The notes beneath the pieces were generated by a model. That model was not told the DNA's origin. It did no database searches and saw only the letters and a program-made list of their open reading frames with translations. From Flavobacterium zepuense (GTDB taxonomy: Bacteria; Bacteroidota; Bacteroidia; Flavobacteriales; Flavobacteriaceae), in NCBI RefSeq assembly GCF_007097145.1, contig NZ_VJVZ01000007.1, forward strand, positions 1-64,000: a DNA stretch of 64,000 nucleotides, given 5' to 3'. Position 1 is the stretch's first letter. Every line of letters starts with the position of its first letter. This document shows, one piece after another, positions 17,709 through 26,800 of this stretch. The position numbers and the translations under genes are program-made.

Positions 17709-17796
17709 GACAAATAAAAAAAAGCGATCTTCTCAGACCGCCATAAATGTTTTCACAACGGAATAATCCTTATTGTGAATTGCTTTCAAAATTGTA
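17709..17796 (-). ncRNA. tracrRNA of the type II-C CRISPR-Cas system
   Basis: On the minus strand, 17796-17773 is a 24-nt perfect anti-repeat to the CRISPR repeat (TACAATTTTGAAAGCAATTC and on). It continues into a nexus-like segment (AAGGATTATTCCGTTGTGAA), then a GC hairpin at 17724-17741 (GCGGTC/GATCGC) and a T8 run at 17716-17723, a rho-independent end. The RNA is divergent from cas9, whose ATG is 100 bp away. The 5' end is not fixed: the promoter should lie at about 17800-17850 in very AT-rich DNA. A stray CRISPR repeat is excluded, since the homology ends after 24 nt and a nexus and terminator follow. Confidence 0.88.
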
Positions 17797-17895
17797 ACAC
17801 AATATTACAAAATATTATTTAATGAATTTTACGGTTTCCCTTAAAAATTATTAGTGTTTTTTTTATTATTTTATGGCTATTTAAAAGATTTACAG

Positions 17896-20800
17896 ATGAG
17901 AAATATATTAGGCTTGGATGTGGGAACCAATAGCGTCGGCTGGGCACTGGTAAATAGTGATCTCGAAAACAGATCAGGGCGTATTAAAGGAGCCGGAAGT
18001 CGGGTCATCCCAATGAGCCAAGACGTTTTAGGTAAATTTGACAGTGGTGTATCTATTTCCCAGACAGCCGAACGAACCAAATACCGGGGAGCAAGAAGGC
18101 TTGTACAACGGTTTTTGCTACGTAGAGAACGCCTTCACAGGGTATTGAATATTTTAAATTTCCTTCCTTCGCACTACTCCGAAGCAATAGATTTTGATAA
18201 GCATTTTGGACAGTTCAAACCTGAACGGGAAGAAAAATTATCTTCTTATAAAGATATGACGGGGAAAAACCAATTCCTGTTCAAAGAAAGTTATAACGAG
18301 ATGCTTACCCTATTCAGGGCACAATTTCCTGACCTGAAAAAAGTGCCTTATGATCTGACCATATACTACCTGAGGAAAAAGGCATTGACTGAAAGGATAT
18401 CGGGGCAGGAACTGGTATGGATTTTATTAAACTTTAATCAGAAGAGAGGGTATTACCAGCTTCGGGGCGAAGAGGAAGAAGAAAACAAGGGTAAACTTGT
18501 AAGATTCTATTCATTGATGGTAACTAATGTCATTGATACTAATGAAAAAAATAAGGCGGGACAAACCCTGTTCAATATCGTCCTGGAAAATGGCTGGGAC
18601 TTTATCAAACCAAGTAGTAGCAATGTCGAGTGGGCAGGAAAAGTTAAGGAATTTATTATTACGACTGAAGTTGAAGATGACGGGATAACACCAAAGAAAG
18701 ACAAGGAAGGTAGAGAGAAAAGAAGCTTTCGTGCACCTTTGGAAAATGACTGGACCCTCATTAAAACAAAGACCGAACAGGATATCAAAAGTAGCGGCAA
18801 AACACCAGGGCATTATATTTTTGATGCCCTGCTGAAAGACCCTGCCCAAAAGATCAATGGAAAGTTGGTCAGGACAATCGAAAGGTATTATTACAAAGAA
18901 GAATTAAAGCAAATCCTGGAGACCCAAAGCTCATTTCACCAGGAACTTAGTGATGAAAAATTGTATGGGGATTGCATCAATGAATTATATAAAAGAAATG
19001 AAGCGCATAAAAACAATATCAAAAGCAGGGGCTTTGCCTATTTATTTTTAGAGGATATTATATTTTACCAACGTCCTTTAAAAAGTAAAATTTCTTTGAT
19101 AAGTGATTGCAGTTTTGAACAACATCCGCTAAAAGACAAGAAAGGTAATTTAGTAAGGAATGAAAATGGCCAGCCAATTTTAAAGCCGCTGAAATGCATC
19201 GCGAGATCAAATCCTATATTCCAGGAATTCCGTTTGCTGCAATTTGTAAAAAATCTGAGCATTTATGAAAGGGAGCTGACCAATGATGGAAAAATAGAAT
19301 TTGATGTAGATGTTACCGCAAAATATTTACCTACAGTTAATGATTTGGAAGAATTATTTCTTTGGTTGAACGACAAAGCTGAGATCAGTCAAAAGCAGCT
19401 GTTGTCCTATCCGAGGTTCAAACTCAAAGAAGAGAAATTTAGGTGGAATTTTCCGGAAGATAAAATCTACCCATGCAATGAAACAAGGAGCCAGTTTTTA
19501 AGAGCCGCATCAAAAATTGAAGCCCTTGACGAATCTTTTTTCAGTTCGGGCATCATGCAGGATCTTTGGCATATTTTATATTCGGTTACCGACAAAATTG
19601 AGATAGAGAAAGCTATTGGCTCTTTTGCCAAAAAGCACAATTTGCCTGAAGATTTTATACCGGCTTTCTCCAAATTAAAGCCTTACAAAAAAGAGTACGG
19701 GGCTTATTCAGAAAAAGCCACAAAAAAGCTGTTACAGCTAATGCGCTTCGGCAATCAGTGGAATGGATCAGTGATCCATCCAGGTACGCTAAAACGCATC
19801 GATAAGATTCAAACCGGAGAATTTGACGAAAAGATCGGGAATCGTGTACGTGAAAAAGCCATTCATTTAAATAAGCTATCTGACTTTCAGGGCCTGCCTT
19901 TATGGCTTGCCTCTTATATTGTTTATGACCGCCATAGCGAGGCAAGTGATCTTGCAAAATGGGAACACCCGGCAGACGTTGAGCGCTTTTTGAAGAATGA
20001 TTTCAGGCAGCATGCCTTACGAAATCCTATTGTTGAACAGGTAATTCGCGAAACATTACGTGTGGTTAAAGATATCTGGCAGCATTATGGGGACGGTGCG
20101 GCGAACTTCTTCGATGAGATACATATTGAATTAGGTAGGGAGATGAAGAACCCAGCCAAGAAAAGGGAACAGATAGCTAAAAAAATCGCTGAAAATGAGA
20201 ATACGAATTTGCGGATCAAGGCCATCCTAACGGAGCTGAAAAATGACGGAAATATTTCCGTACGTCCCTATTCTCCGGGGCAACAGGAGATATTAAAGCT
20301 CTATGAAGAAGGTGTATACAGCAAAGAAATCCGAAAGGATAAACTTGAAGAGTTGGATAAGATCAGGAAAAACGCAAAACCTACCCCATCAGAGATTAAC
20401 AAGTATAAACTGTGGTTGGAGCAAGGCTATATCTCGCCTTATACAGGGAAAATGATCCCGTTAAGCCAGCTTTTCACAACCAAATATCAGGTTGAACACA
20501 TCATACCGCAATCCAGGTTCTTCGATGATTCCCTGTCCAATAAGGTGATCTGCGAATCAGAGATCAATGACCTGAAGGGTAACGACACCGGACTGGAATT
20601 CATTATTAAAAATTCGGGCCGTATCGTAACACTATCCGGCGGGGAAAGGGTTACCATATTTACAAAAGAAGCCTATAATCAACACATAAATAGCTATTAC
20701 AGTAAGCATAAGGATAAGCAAAAACGCTTGTTAAGCGAAGATATTCCAGAATCATTTATTAATCGCCAGTTGAATGATACCAAATACATCAGTAAAGTCA

Positions 20801-22533
20801 TAAAGATGCTTTTGAGCAGGATCGTGCGTGAAGATGATGAACAGGAGTCAACATCAAAGCATGTCATCACGCTCAATGGTGCTATCACCTCACGAATGAA
20901 GCAGGATTGGGGCTTAAATGATGTTTGGAATGAGCTCATCACACCGCGTTTTGAACGATTGAACCGGATGACGGATTCTAATGATTTTGGAAGGCTGGAA
21001 TTGAAAAAAGATGCATTTGGAAATACCGGCAAACAGGTTTTCCAAACCACAGTCCCTGATGAAATCGCCAGAGGATTCAATAGAAAGCGGATAGACCACC
21101 GCCACCACGCACTGGATGCTTTGGTGATCGCATGTGTAAACAGGACACATATCAACTACCTCAATAATTTAAACGCAAGGGATGAAGATGACAAAACCGT
21201 AAAATACGAACTGAGAAATAAAATTTGCTTTAAAGACAAAACGGACAACAGTGGAAACTATCAATGGAAATTCCATAAGCCCTGGGAAAGCTTTACAAGT
21301 GATACCAAAAGTGTGCTAGATAAAGCGGTGGTGAGTTTTAAACAGAATACGAGGGTGATCAATAAAACAACTAACAAGCACCTGGCATGGGTTGAAGAAG
21401 AAGGACACTTGCAAAAAGCCTCTGTTTCCCAGCATAAAGGGGACAATTGGGCAATCAGAAAACCGATGCACGCAGAAACGGTAAGCGGAAAGGTCTTTTT
21501 AAAAAGGGTGAAACAAAATCCCGTTGCCATAGCAACTGTCTTAGAAAAAATCGACCTGATCGTCGACAAAGAAATAAAAAAGAAAATAAAAGAAATTGTA
21601 ACGCTTTATCCGAACAATACGGAGGGACTGAAAAAATACCTGAAGGCAAATCCTGTCAAAATAGGAGATAAGATCATTGACAGGGTACTGATTTATGAAA
21701 CCATTGAGGCAACGGCCACCAGAAAAGTCCTGGATATTTCTTTCGACGAAAAAAAAATCGAAAAAATAACAGATACAGGAATTCAAAAGATTCTTTTGAA
21801 TCACCTGAGACAGGAAAAATACCAAACGGTTACTAATGAAAGCGGTAAGAAAATAGCATCGCATGAAGCCGCATTTTCAGAAGATGGCCTGGATGATTTG
21901 AATAAAAATATAGTCATCCTTAATGATGGTAAAAACCATCAGCCTATTATTAAGGTTCGCGTGTTTGAAGAGGGTGGAAAATTCAGGCTTGGCAGTAACG
22001 GCGCAAAAAGGGATAAATATGTGGATACAGCAAAAGGGACGAATCTATTTTTTGCTATTTATAAAAGTGCAAATGGAAAGCGGGATTATAAAACTATTCC
22101 GCTAAATGAAGTTATAGAAAGTCAAAAGTTGGGTGCCTTAGAAAAACTAAAGCCTTCCCGATCTTCTATACCAGCAACATATACCGATAAGAACAACCTG
22201 GAATATACTTTGCTTTTTTATTTGAATCCCAATGATCTCGTGTATGTTCCTACCCCTGAAGAAATTGGAAACTCGGATCAGATCGACATTCACAACTTGA
22301 CAAAAGAACAGGTAAGCAGGATATACAGGATGGAAAAAACATCAGGAAAAGAATGTTATTTCATACAAAATAATATAGCAGATCTGATCGCACCCTATGA
22401 CCCTAAATTAAAGTTCGGGGAATTCGGAAGCCAAAATAAATTACAGATATCCGTTGATGGTCTTAAAATATCTGAATCCTGTTTGAAACTTGACATCACC
22501 CGATTGGGCCGAATTAAAAAAATCTATCCATGA
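17896..22533 (+). CDS. cas9: Cas9 endonuclease, type II-C
   Basis: 1545 residues from the ATG at 17896; an upstream GTG at 17854 would add 14 unlikely residues. RuvC-I is ILGLDVGTNSVGWALV (Asp8). An arginine-rich bridge helix covers about residues 60-85 (ERTKYRGARRLVQRFLLRRE). RuvC-II is IHIELGREM (Glu745). The HNH site is YQVEHIIPQSRFFDDS (His868). RuvC-III is DHRHHALDALV (His1071, Asp1074). All nuclease residues are present, so it should cut both strands of crRNA-matched DNA, guided by the tracrRNA encoded upstream. It is long for type II-C, as in other Bacteroidota members. cas9-cas1-cas2 without csn2 or cas4 defines II-C. Its stop overlaps the cas1 start (ATGA). Confidence 0.97.
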   Translation: MRNILGLDVGTNSVGWALVNSDLENRSGRIKGAGSRVIPMSQDVLGKFDSGVSISQTAERTKYRGARRLVQRFLLRRERLHRVLNILNFLPSHYSEAIDFDKHFGQFKPEREEKLSSYKDMTGKNQFLFKESYNEMLTLFRAQFPDLKKVPYDLTIYYLRKKALTERISGQELVWILLNFNQKRGYYQLRGEEEEENKGKLVRFYSLMVTNVIDTNEKNKAGQTLFNIVLENGWDFIKPSSSNVEWAGKVKEFIITTEVEDDGITPKKDKEGREKRSFRAPLENDWTLIKTKTEQDIKSSGKTPGHYIFDALLKDPAQKINGKLVRTIERYYYKEELKQILETQSSFHQELSDEKLYGDCINELYKRNEAHKNNIKSRGFAYLFLEDIIFYQRPLKSKISLISDCSFEQHPLKDKKGNLVRNENGQPILKPLKCIARSNPIFQEFRLLQFVKNLSIYERELTNDGKIEFDVDVTAKYLPTVNDLEELFLWLNDKAEISQKQLLSYPRFKLKEEKFRWNFPEDKIYPCNETRSQFLRAASKIEALDESFFSSGIMQDLWHILYSVTDKIEIEKAIGSFAKKHNLPEDFIPAFSKLKPYKKEYGAYSEKATKKLLQLMRFGNQWNGSVIHPGTLKRIDKIQTGEFDEKIGNRVREKAIHLNKLSDFQGLPLWLASYIVYDRHSEASDLAKWEHPADVERFLKNDFRQHALRNPIVEQVIRETLRVVKDIWQHYGDGAANFFDEIHIELGREMKNPAKKREQIAKKIAENENTNLRIKAILTELKNDGNISVRPYSPGQQEILKLYEEGVYSKEIRKDKLEELDKIRKNAKPTPSEINKYKLWLEQGYISPYTGKMIPLSQLFTTKYQVEHIIPQSRFFDDSLSNKVICESEINDLKGNDTGLEFIIKNSGRIVTLSGGERVTIFTKEAYNQHINSYYSKHKDKQKRLLSEDIPESFINRQLNDTKYISKVIKMLLSRIVREDDEQESTSKHVITLNGAITSRMKQDWGLNDVWNELITPRFERLNRMTDSNDFGRLELKKDAFGNTGKQVFQTTVPDEIARGFNRKRIDHRHHALDALVIACVNRTHINYLNNLNARDEDDKTVKYELRNKICFKDKTDNSGNYQWKFHKPWESFTSDTKSVLDKAVVSFKQNTRVINKTTNKHLAWVEEEGHLQKASVSQHKGDNWAIRKPMHAETVSGKVFLKRVKQNPVAIATVLEKIDLIVDKEIKKKIKEIVTLYPNNTEGLKKYLKANPVKIGDKIIDRVLIYETIEATATRKVLDISFDEKKIEKITDTGIQKILLNHLRQEKYQTVTNESGKKIASHEAAFSEDGLDDLNKNIVILNDGKNHQPIIKVRVFEEGGKFRLGSNGAKRDKYVDTAKGTNLFFAIYKSANGKRDYKTIPLNEVIESQKLGALEKLKPSRSSIPATYTDKNNLEYTLLFYLNPNDLVYVPTPEEIGNSDQIDIHNLTKEQVSRIYRMEKTSGKECYFIQNNIADLIAPYDPKLKFGEFGSQNKLQISVDGLKISESCLKLDITRLGRIKKIYP

Positions 22534-23426
22534 TCAAACGTACCCTTTTCTTTGGTAACCCGGCATATCTCAGCACTAAGAATGAACAGCTGGTAATTTC
22601 CTATCCAGATGACGGGTTGGATACCAAAACTGTGGCCATAGAAGATATCGGGATCGTCGTTCTGGAAAACCAGCAGATCACCATTACTAATGGACTGCTC
22701 GAAAAATTAACCAGCAATAATGTGGCGCTGATCAATTGCAATCAGCAGCACCTACCAATTGGCCTGCTGATGCCCTTAAATGGGCATACGGAGCAATCGG
22801 AGCGGTTTAAAAACCAGATCAAGGCTTCTTTGCCGTTGAAGAAAAATTTGTGGCAGCAGACCGTCACGTCAAAAATTCTCAATCAGGCAGGCTTGTTAAA
22901 AGAAAGAGGAATTCCGGTCAGGAACATGGAGCATTGGGCTAAAAATGTAACCTCTGGCGATACCCTGAACCATGAGGCAAGGGCCGCGGTTTATTATTGG
23001 CAGCAATTGGTCAAGGTCGAACATTTTAACCGCCACCAAAGTGGAATCCCGCCGAATAACTTGCTAAATTACGGCTATGCCATATTACGGGCGATCACGG
23101 CAAGAGCATTAGTAAGCTCTGGCCTTTTGCCAACTCTGGGCATTTTTCACCGGAACAAATACAATGCCTATTGCCTGGCTGACGACATTATGGAGCCATA
23201 CCGCCCATACGTTGACCTGATTGTTTGCCACATTATGGATACCGAGGATTACATCGATGAACTTACAATGGATATCAAGAAACAATTGCTCAGTATCGCA
23301 ACGATCGATGTGCGTATAGATGATAAAAACAGCCCATTAATGGTGGCCATGAGCCGGACAACGCATTCACTACATGAATGCTTTGAAGGAACCGCAAGGA
23401 AAATCTTATACCCGGTCTATGTATGA
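22530..23426 (+). CDS. cas1: Cas1 integrase for spacer acquisition
   Basis: 298 residues, the typical size for type II Cas1. Likely active-site residues are Glu149 ([12 protein letters not shown]), His207 ([16 protein letters not shown]) and Glu222 ([10 protein letters not shown]). Cas1 with Cas2 inserts new spacers at the leader end of the array. It begins within the cas9 stop codon and overlaps cas2 by 8 bp, so the three genes form one translationally coupled operon. No defect is visible, so acquisition should be functional. Confidence 0.97.
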   Translation: MIKRTLFFGNPAYLSTKNEQLVISYPDDGLDTKTVAIEDIGIVVLENQQITITNGLLEKLTSNNVALINCNQQHLPIGLLMPLNGHTEQSERFKNQIKASLPLKKNLWQQTVTSKILNQAGLLKERGIPVRNMEHWAKNVTSGDTLNHEARAAVYYWQQLVKVEHFNRHQSGIPPNNLLNYGYAILRAITARALVSSGLLPTLGIFHRNKYNAYCLADDIMEPYRPYVDLIVCHIMDTEDYIDELTMDIKKQLLSIATIDVRIDDKNSPLMVAMSRTTHSLHECFEGTARKILYPVYV

Positions 23427-23766
23427 TGATCATTACACCCGTTTAAACCAATATAGAAGTTTGTGGATATTAGTCTTTTTTGATTTGCCGACCGAAACGC
23501 GCAAGGAACGTAAAATAGCAGCTACTTTCCGCAAGAAATTGTTGGATGATGGCTTCTCTATGTTCCAATTTTCTATCTATATGCGCTTTTGTGCCAGCCG
23601 TGAAAATGCAGAAGTGCATACCAAAAGAGTAAAGAACAGCCTGCCAATGCATGGAAAAGTAGGTGTCATGCAAATTACTGATCGGCAATTCGGGATGATG
23701 GAATTATTTTATGGACAAAAGCCCGTAGAGCCCGATAAACCTTCACAACAATTGGAGCTATTCTAA
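23419..23766 (+). CDS. cas2: Cas2, spacer acquisition
   Basis: 115 residues from the ATG at 23419. An in-frame upstream start at 23374 would add 15 residues inside cas1 and is less likely. The first strand is [19 protein letters not shown] with the conserved Asp22. The central part ([20 protein letters not shown]) and the FYGQKP segment fit the family. It dimerises and bridges two Cas1 dimers. Its stop lies 116 bp before the first repeat. Confidence 0.95.
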   Translation: MYDDHYTRLNQYRSLWILVFFDLPTETRKERKIAATFRKKLLDDGFSMFQFSIYMRFCASRENAEVHTKRVKNSLPMHGKVGVMQITDRQFGMMELFYGQKPVEPDKPSQQLELF

Positions 23767-23882
23767 TCTTATAGAATCATAAAAATCTATAATGAAGCAT
23801 ATTGATATAGCAAAAAAAATCTGTTTTTTTATTCCTAAATTAACCTATAAATACCAGCATATCAACGCTTTACGTAAGGATA
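23767..23882. other. probable CRISPR leader (acquisition end)
   Basis: 116 bp of AT-rich DNA with A and T runs between cas2 and the first, intact repeat. It is called the leader because repeats at this end are perfect, while the last three at the opposite end are degenerate, so growth occurs here. No gene-like frame is present. Confidence 0.6.
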
Positions 23883-26800
23883 GCTGGGAATTATAAGCTA
23901 AAAGTACAATTTTGAAAGCAATTCACAACGTAAACATGTTTAAAGAAAGTTTCTCCCTTGCTGGGAATTATAAGCTAAAAGTACAATTTTGAAAGCAATT
24001 CACAACAAAAGCTCCCTTTAGTTTTAGATATACAGGCTGGGAATTATAAGCTAAAAGTACAATTTTGAAAGCAATTCACAACGAAAAAAGGATAAAACAG
24101 CCTGCCTTTAATGCTGGGAATTATAAGCTAAAAGTACAATTTTGAAAGCAATTCACAACGGCAATGCTTTGCGTTACAAGCGTAACCAAGCTGGGAATTA
24201 TAAGCTAAAAGTACAATTTTGAAAGCAATTCACAACAAGCCTATTTCGATATGTATAACACCCCCTGCTGGGAATTATAAGCTAAAAGTACAATTTTGAA
24301 AGCAATTCACAACAAATCCATTGCAACGATGGAAAACGGCGCGCTGGGAATTATAAGCTAAAAGTACAATTTTGAAAGCAATTCACAACTACGCCAGGCA
24401 CGGCTGTTGTAATCAAAGCGCTGGGAATTATAAGCTAAAAGTACAATTTTGAAAGCAATTCACAACCTATAGAGTACACACAGGCAATAGACGGTCGCTG
24501 GGAATTATAAGCTAAAAGTACAATTTTGAAAGCAATTCACAACTTATTTTGCACCCCTTAAAACGCCTAAAAAGCTGGGAATTATAAGCTAAAAGTACAA
24601 TTTTGAAAGCAATTCACAACGTAAAGACCTTAAAGGTATTTTTGATGTACGCTGGGAATTATAAGCTAAAAGTACAATTTTGAAAGCAATTCACAACGGT
24701 TTGCGCCTTGCAAATTCTTTCCCATAAGCTGGGAATTATAAGCTAAAAGTACAATTTTGAAAGCAATTCACAACAGTAGTTCCTGATTTTCTTTGCTTAA
24801 CTCTGCTGGGAATTATAAGCTAAAAGTACAATTTTGAAAGCAATTCACAACATAAACAACTTAAAAGATAGAGGCGCGCCGGCTGGGAATTATAAGCTAA
24901 AAGTACAATTTTGAAAGCAATTCACAACGCTTCTCGTGGACATTGTTGGGTCATCCAGCTGGGAATTATAAGCTAAAAGTACAATTTTGAAAGCAATTCA
25001 CAACAGGTCAAATACAATAATTGGTTTGGTTAATGCTGGGAATTATAAGCTAAAAGTACAATTTTGAAAGCAATTCACAACTCAGTTACGGCAAATGATG
25101 CATTGGCTTTAGCTGGGAATTATAAGCTAAAAGTACAATTTTGAAAGCAATTCACAACCGTTAGCCTTAACATAATCCCTCGAATGAGCTGGGAATTATA
25201 AGCTAAAAGTACAATTTTGAAAGCAATTCACAACATAACGAGCAATCCATATTAAAGCTTATAGCTGGGAATTATAAGCTAAAAGTACAATTTTGAAAGC
25301 AATTCACAACTCCTTTACCTTCCATAAATTGAACTTTCAGGCTGGGAATTATAAGCTAAAAGTACAATTTTGAAAGCAATTCACAACGTTCAGTCATTAT
25401 AAGACCAAACTTTGATGCTGGGAATTATAAGCTAAAAGTACAATTTTGAAAGCAATTCACAACTGTAGCCCATGCCGAAACCTCCGTAAGCAGCTGGGAA
25501 TTATAAGCTAAAAGTACAATTTTGAAAGCAATTCACAACTTATACGCTTAACGGGGTGGATAAAACATAGCTGGGAATTATAAGCTAAAAGTACAATTTT
25601 GAAAGCAATTCACAACATGTTCTTCTGGAGTAGGAGGGTGGTTAGCGCTGGGAATTATAAGCTAAAAGTACAATTTTGAAAGCAATTCACAACACCGGCA
25701 GCATCGGTAATAACCATTTCGGCGCTGGGAATTATAAGCTAAAAGTACAATTTTGAAAGCAATTCACAACAAGGGTAGCGGGCGGGAGCTTTGAAAAAGC
25801 GCTGGGAATTATAAGCTAAAAGTACAATTTTGAAAGCAATTCACAACATGTAAGTGATAGCATCTTCTAACTGGCTAGCTGGGAATTATAAGCTAAAAGT
25901 ACAATTTTGAAAGCAATTCACAACCAGCATCGTATAAATCTTTGAGTGCTTCGGCTGGGAATTATAAGCTAAAAGTACAATTTTGAAAGCAATTCACAAC
26001 TTAATTCTATTTCACGCTTATAAACCTCTTGCTGGGAATTATAAGCTAAAAGTACAATTTTGAAAGCAATTCACAACAAAATAGATACAAACCTATTTTT
26101 AAGCGAGCTGGGAATTATAAGCTAAAAGTACAATTTTGAAAGCAATTCACAACACTCAGTGTATTCATATTATCATTTGGTTTGCTGGGAATTATAAGCT
26201 AAAAGTACAATTTTGAAAGCAATTCACAACTTGCAAGGTTTAACGTATCTATCGTGAAGGCTGGGAATTATAAGCTAAAAGTACAATTTTGAAAGCAATT
26301 CACAACATGTTTCTGCTTGCGCATTTGATATTACCTGCTGGGAATTATAAGCTAAAAGTACAATTTTGAAAGCAATTCACAACGGAATGGATAATGACAT
26401 TGTATACGCTACAGCTGGGAATTATAAGCTAAAAGTACAATTTTGAAAGCAATTCACAACTTAACCCTAACAATATAAGCAGCTCCTGAAGCTGGGAATT
26501 ATAAGCTAAAAGTACAATTTTGAAAGCAATTCACAACGAAAAGAGTTTCAAACATGGCTGATGGGGCGCTGGGAATTATAAGCTAAAAGTACAATTTTGA
26601 AAGCAATTCACAACTGAAAAGCTGGAAGGGTTAGTCGGCAGGGGGCTGGGAATTATAAGCTAAAAGTACAATTTTGAAAGCAATTCACAACCACCGACTT
26701 CGGACGAATCAAAAGTCATACGCTGGGAATTATAAGCTAAAAGTACAATTTTGAAAGCAATTCACAACCAAAAAGGCAAATCGTCATGATCTTCTTCTGC

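Noticed and set aside
17773..17796. Stray single CRISPR repeat upstream of cas9
   Set aside because: Only 24 of 47 positions match, and a nexus and a terminator follow on the minus strand, so it is the tracrRNA anti-repeat.
17854..17895. GTG-started N-terminal extension of Cas9
   Set aside because: The RuvC-I motif starts right after the ATG at 17896, as in other Cas9 proteins; the extension is low-complexity.
20697..21155. 152-codon minus-strand frame inside cas9
   Set aside because: It covers the RuvC-III region antisense and has no family signature.
23374..23418. Longer Cas2 start
   Set aside because: It would sit 53 bp inside cas1; the ATG at 23419 gives the typical Cas2 length and a normal 8-bp overlap.
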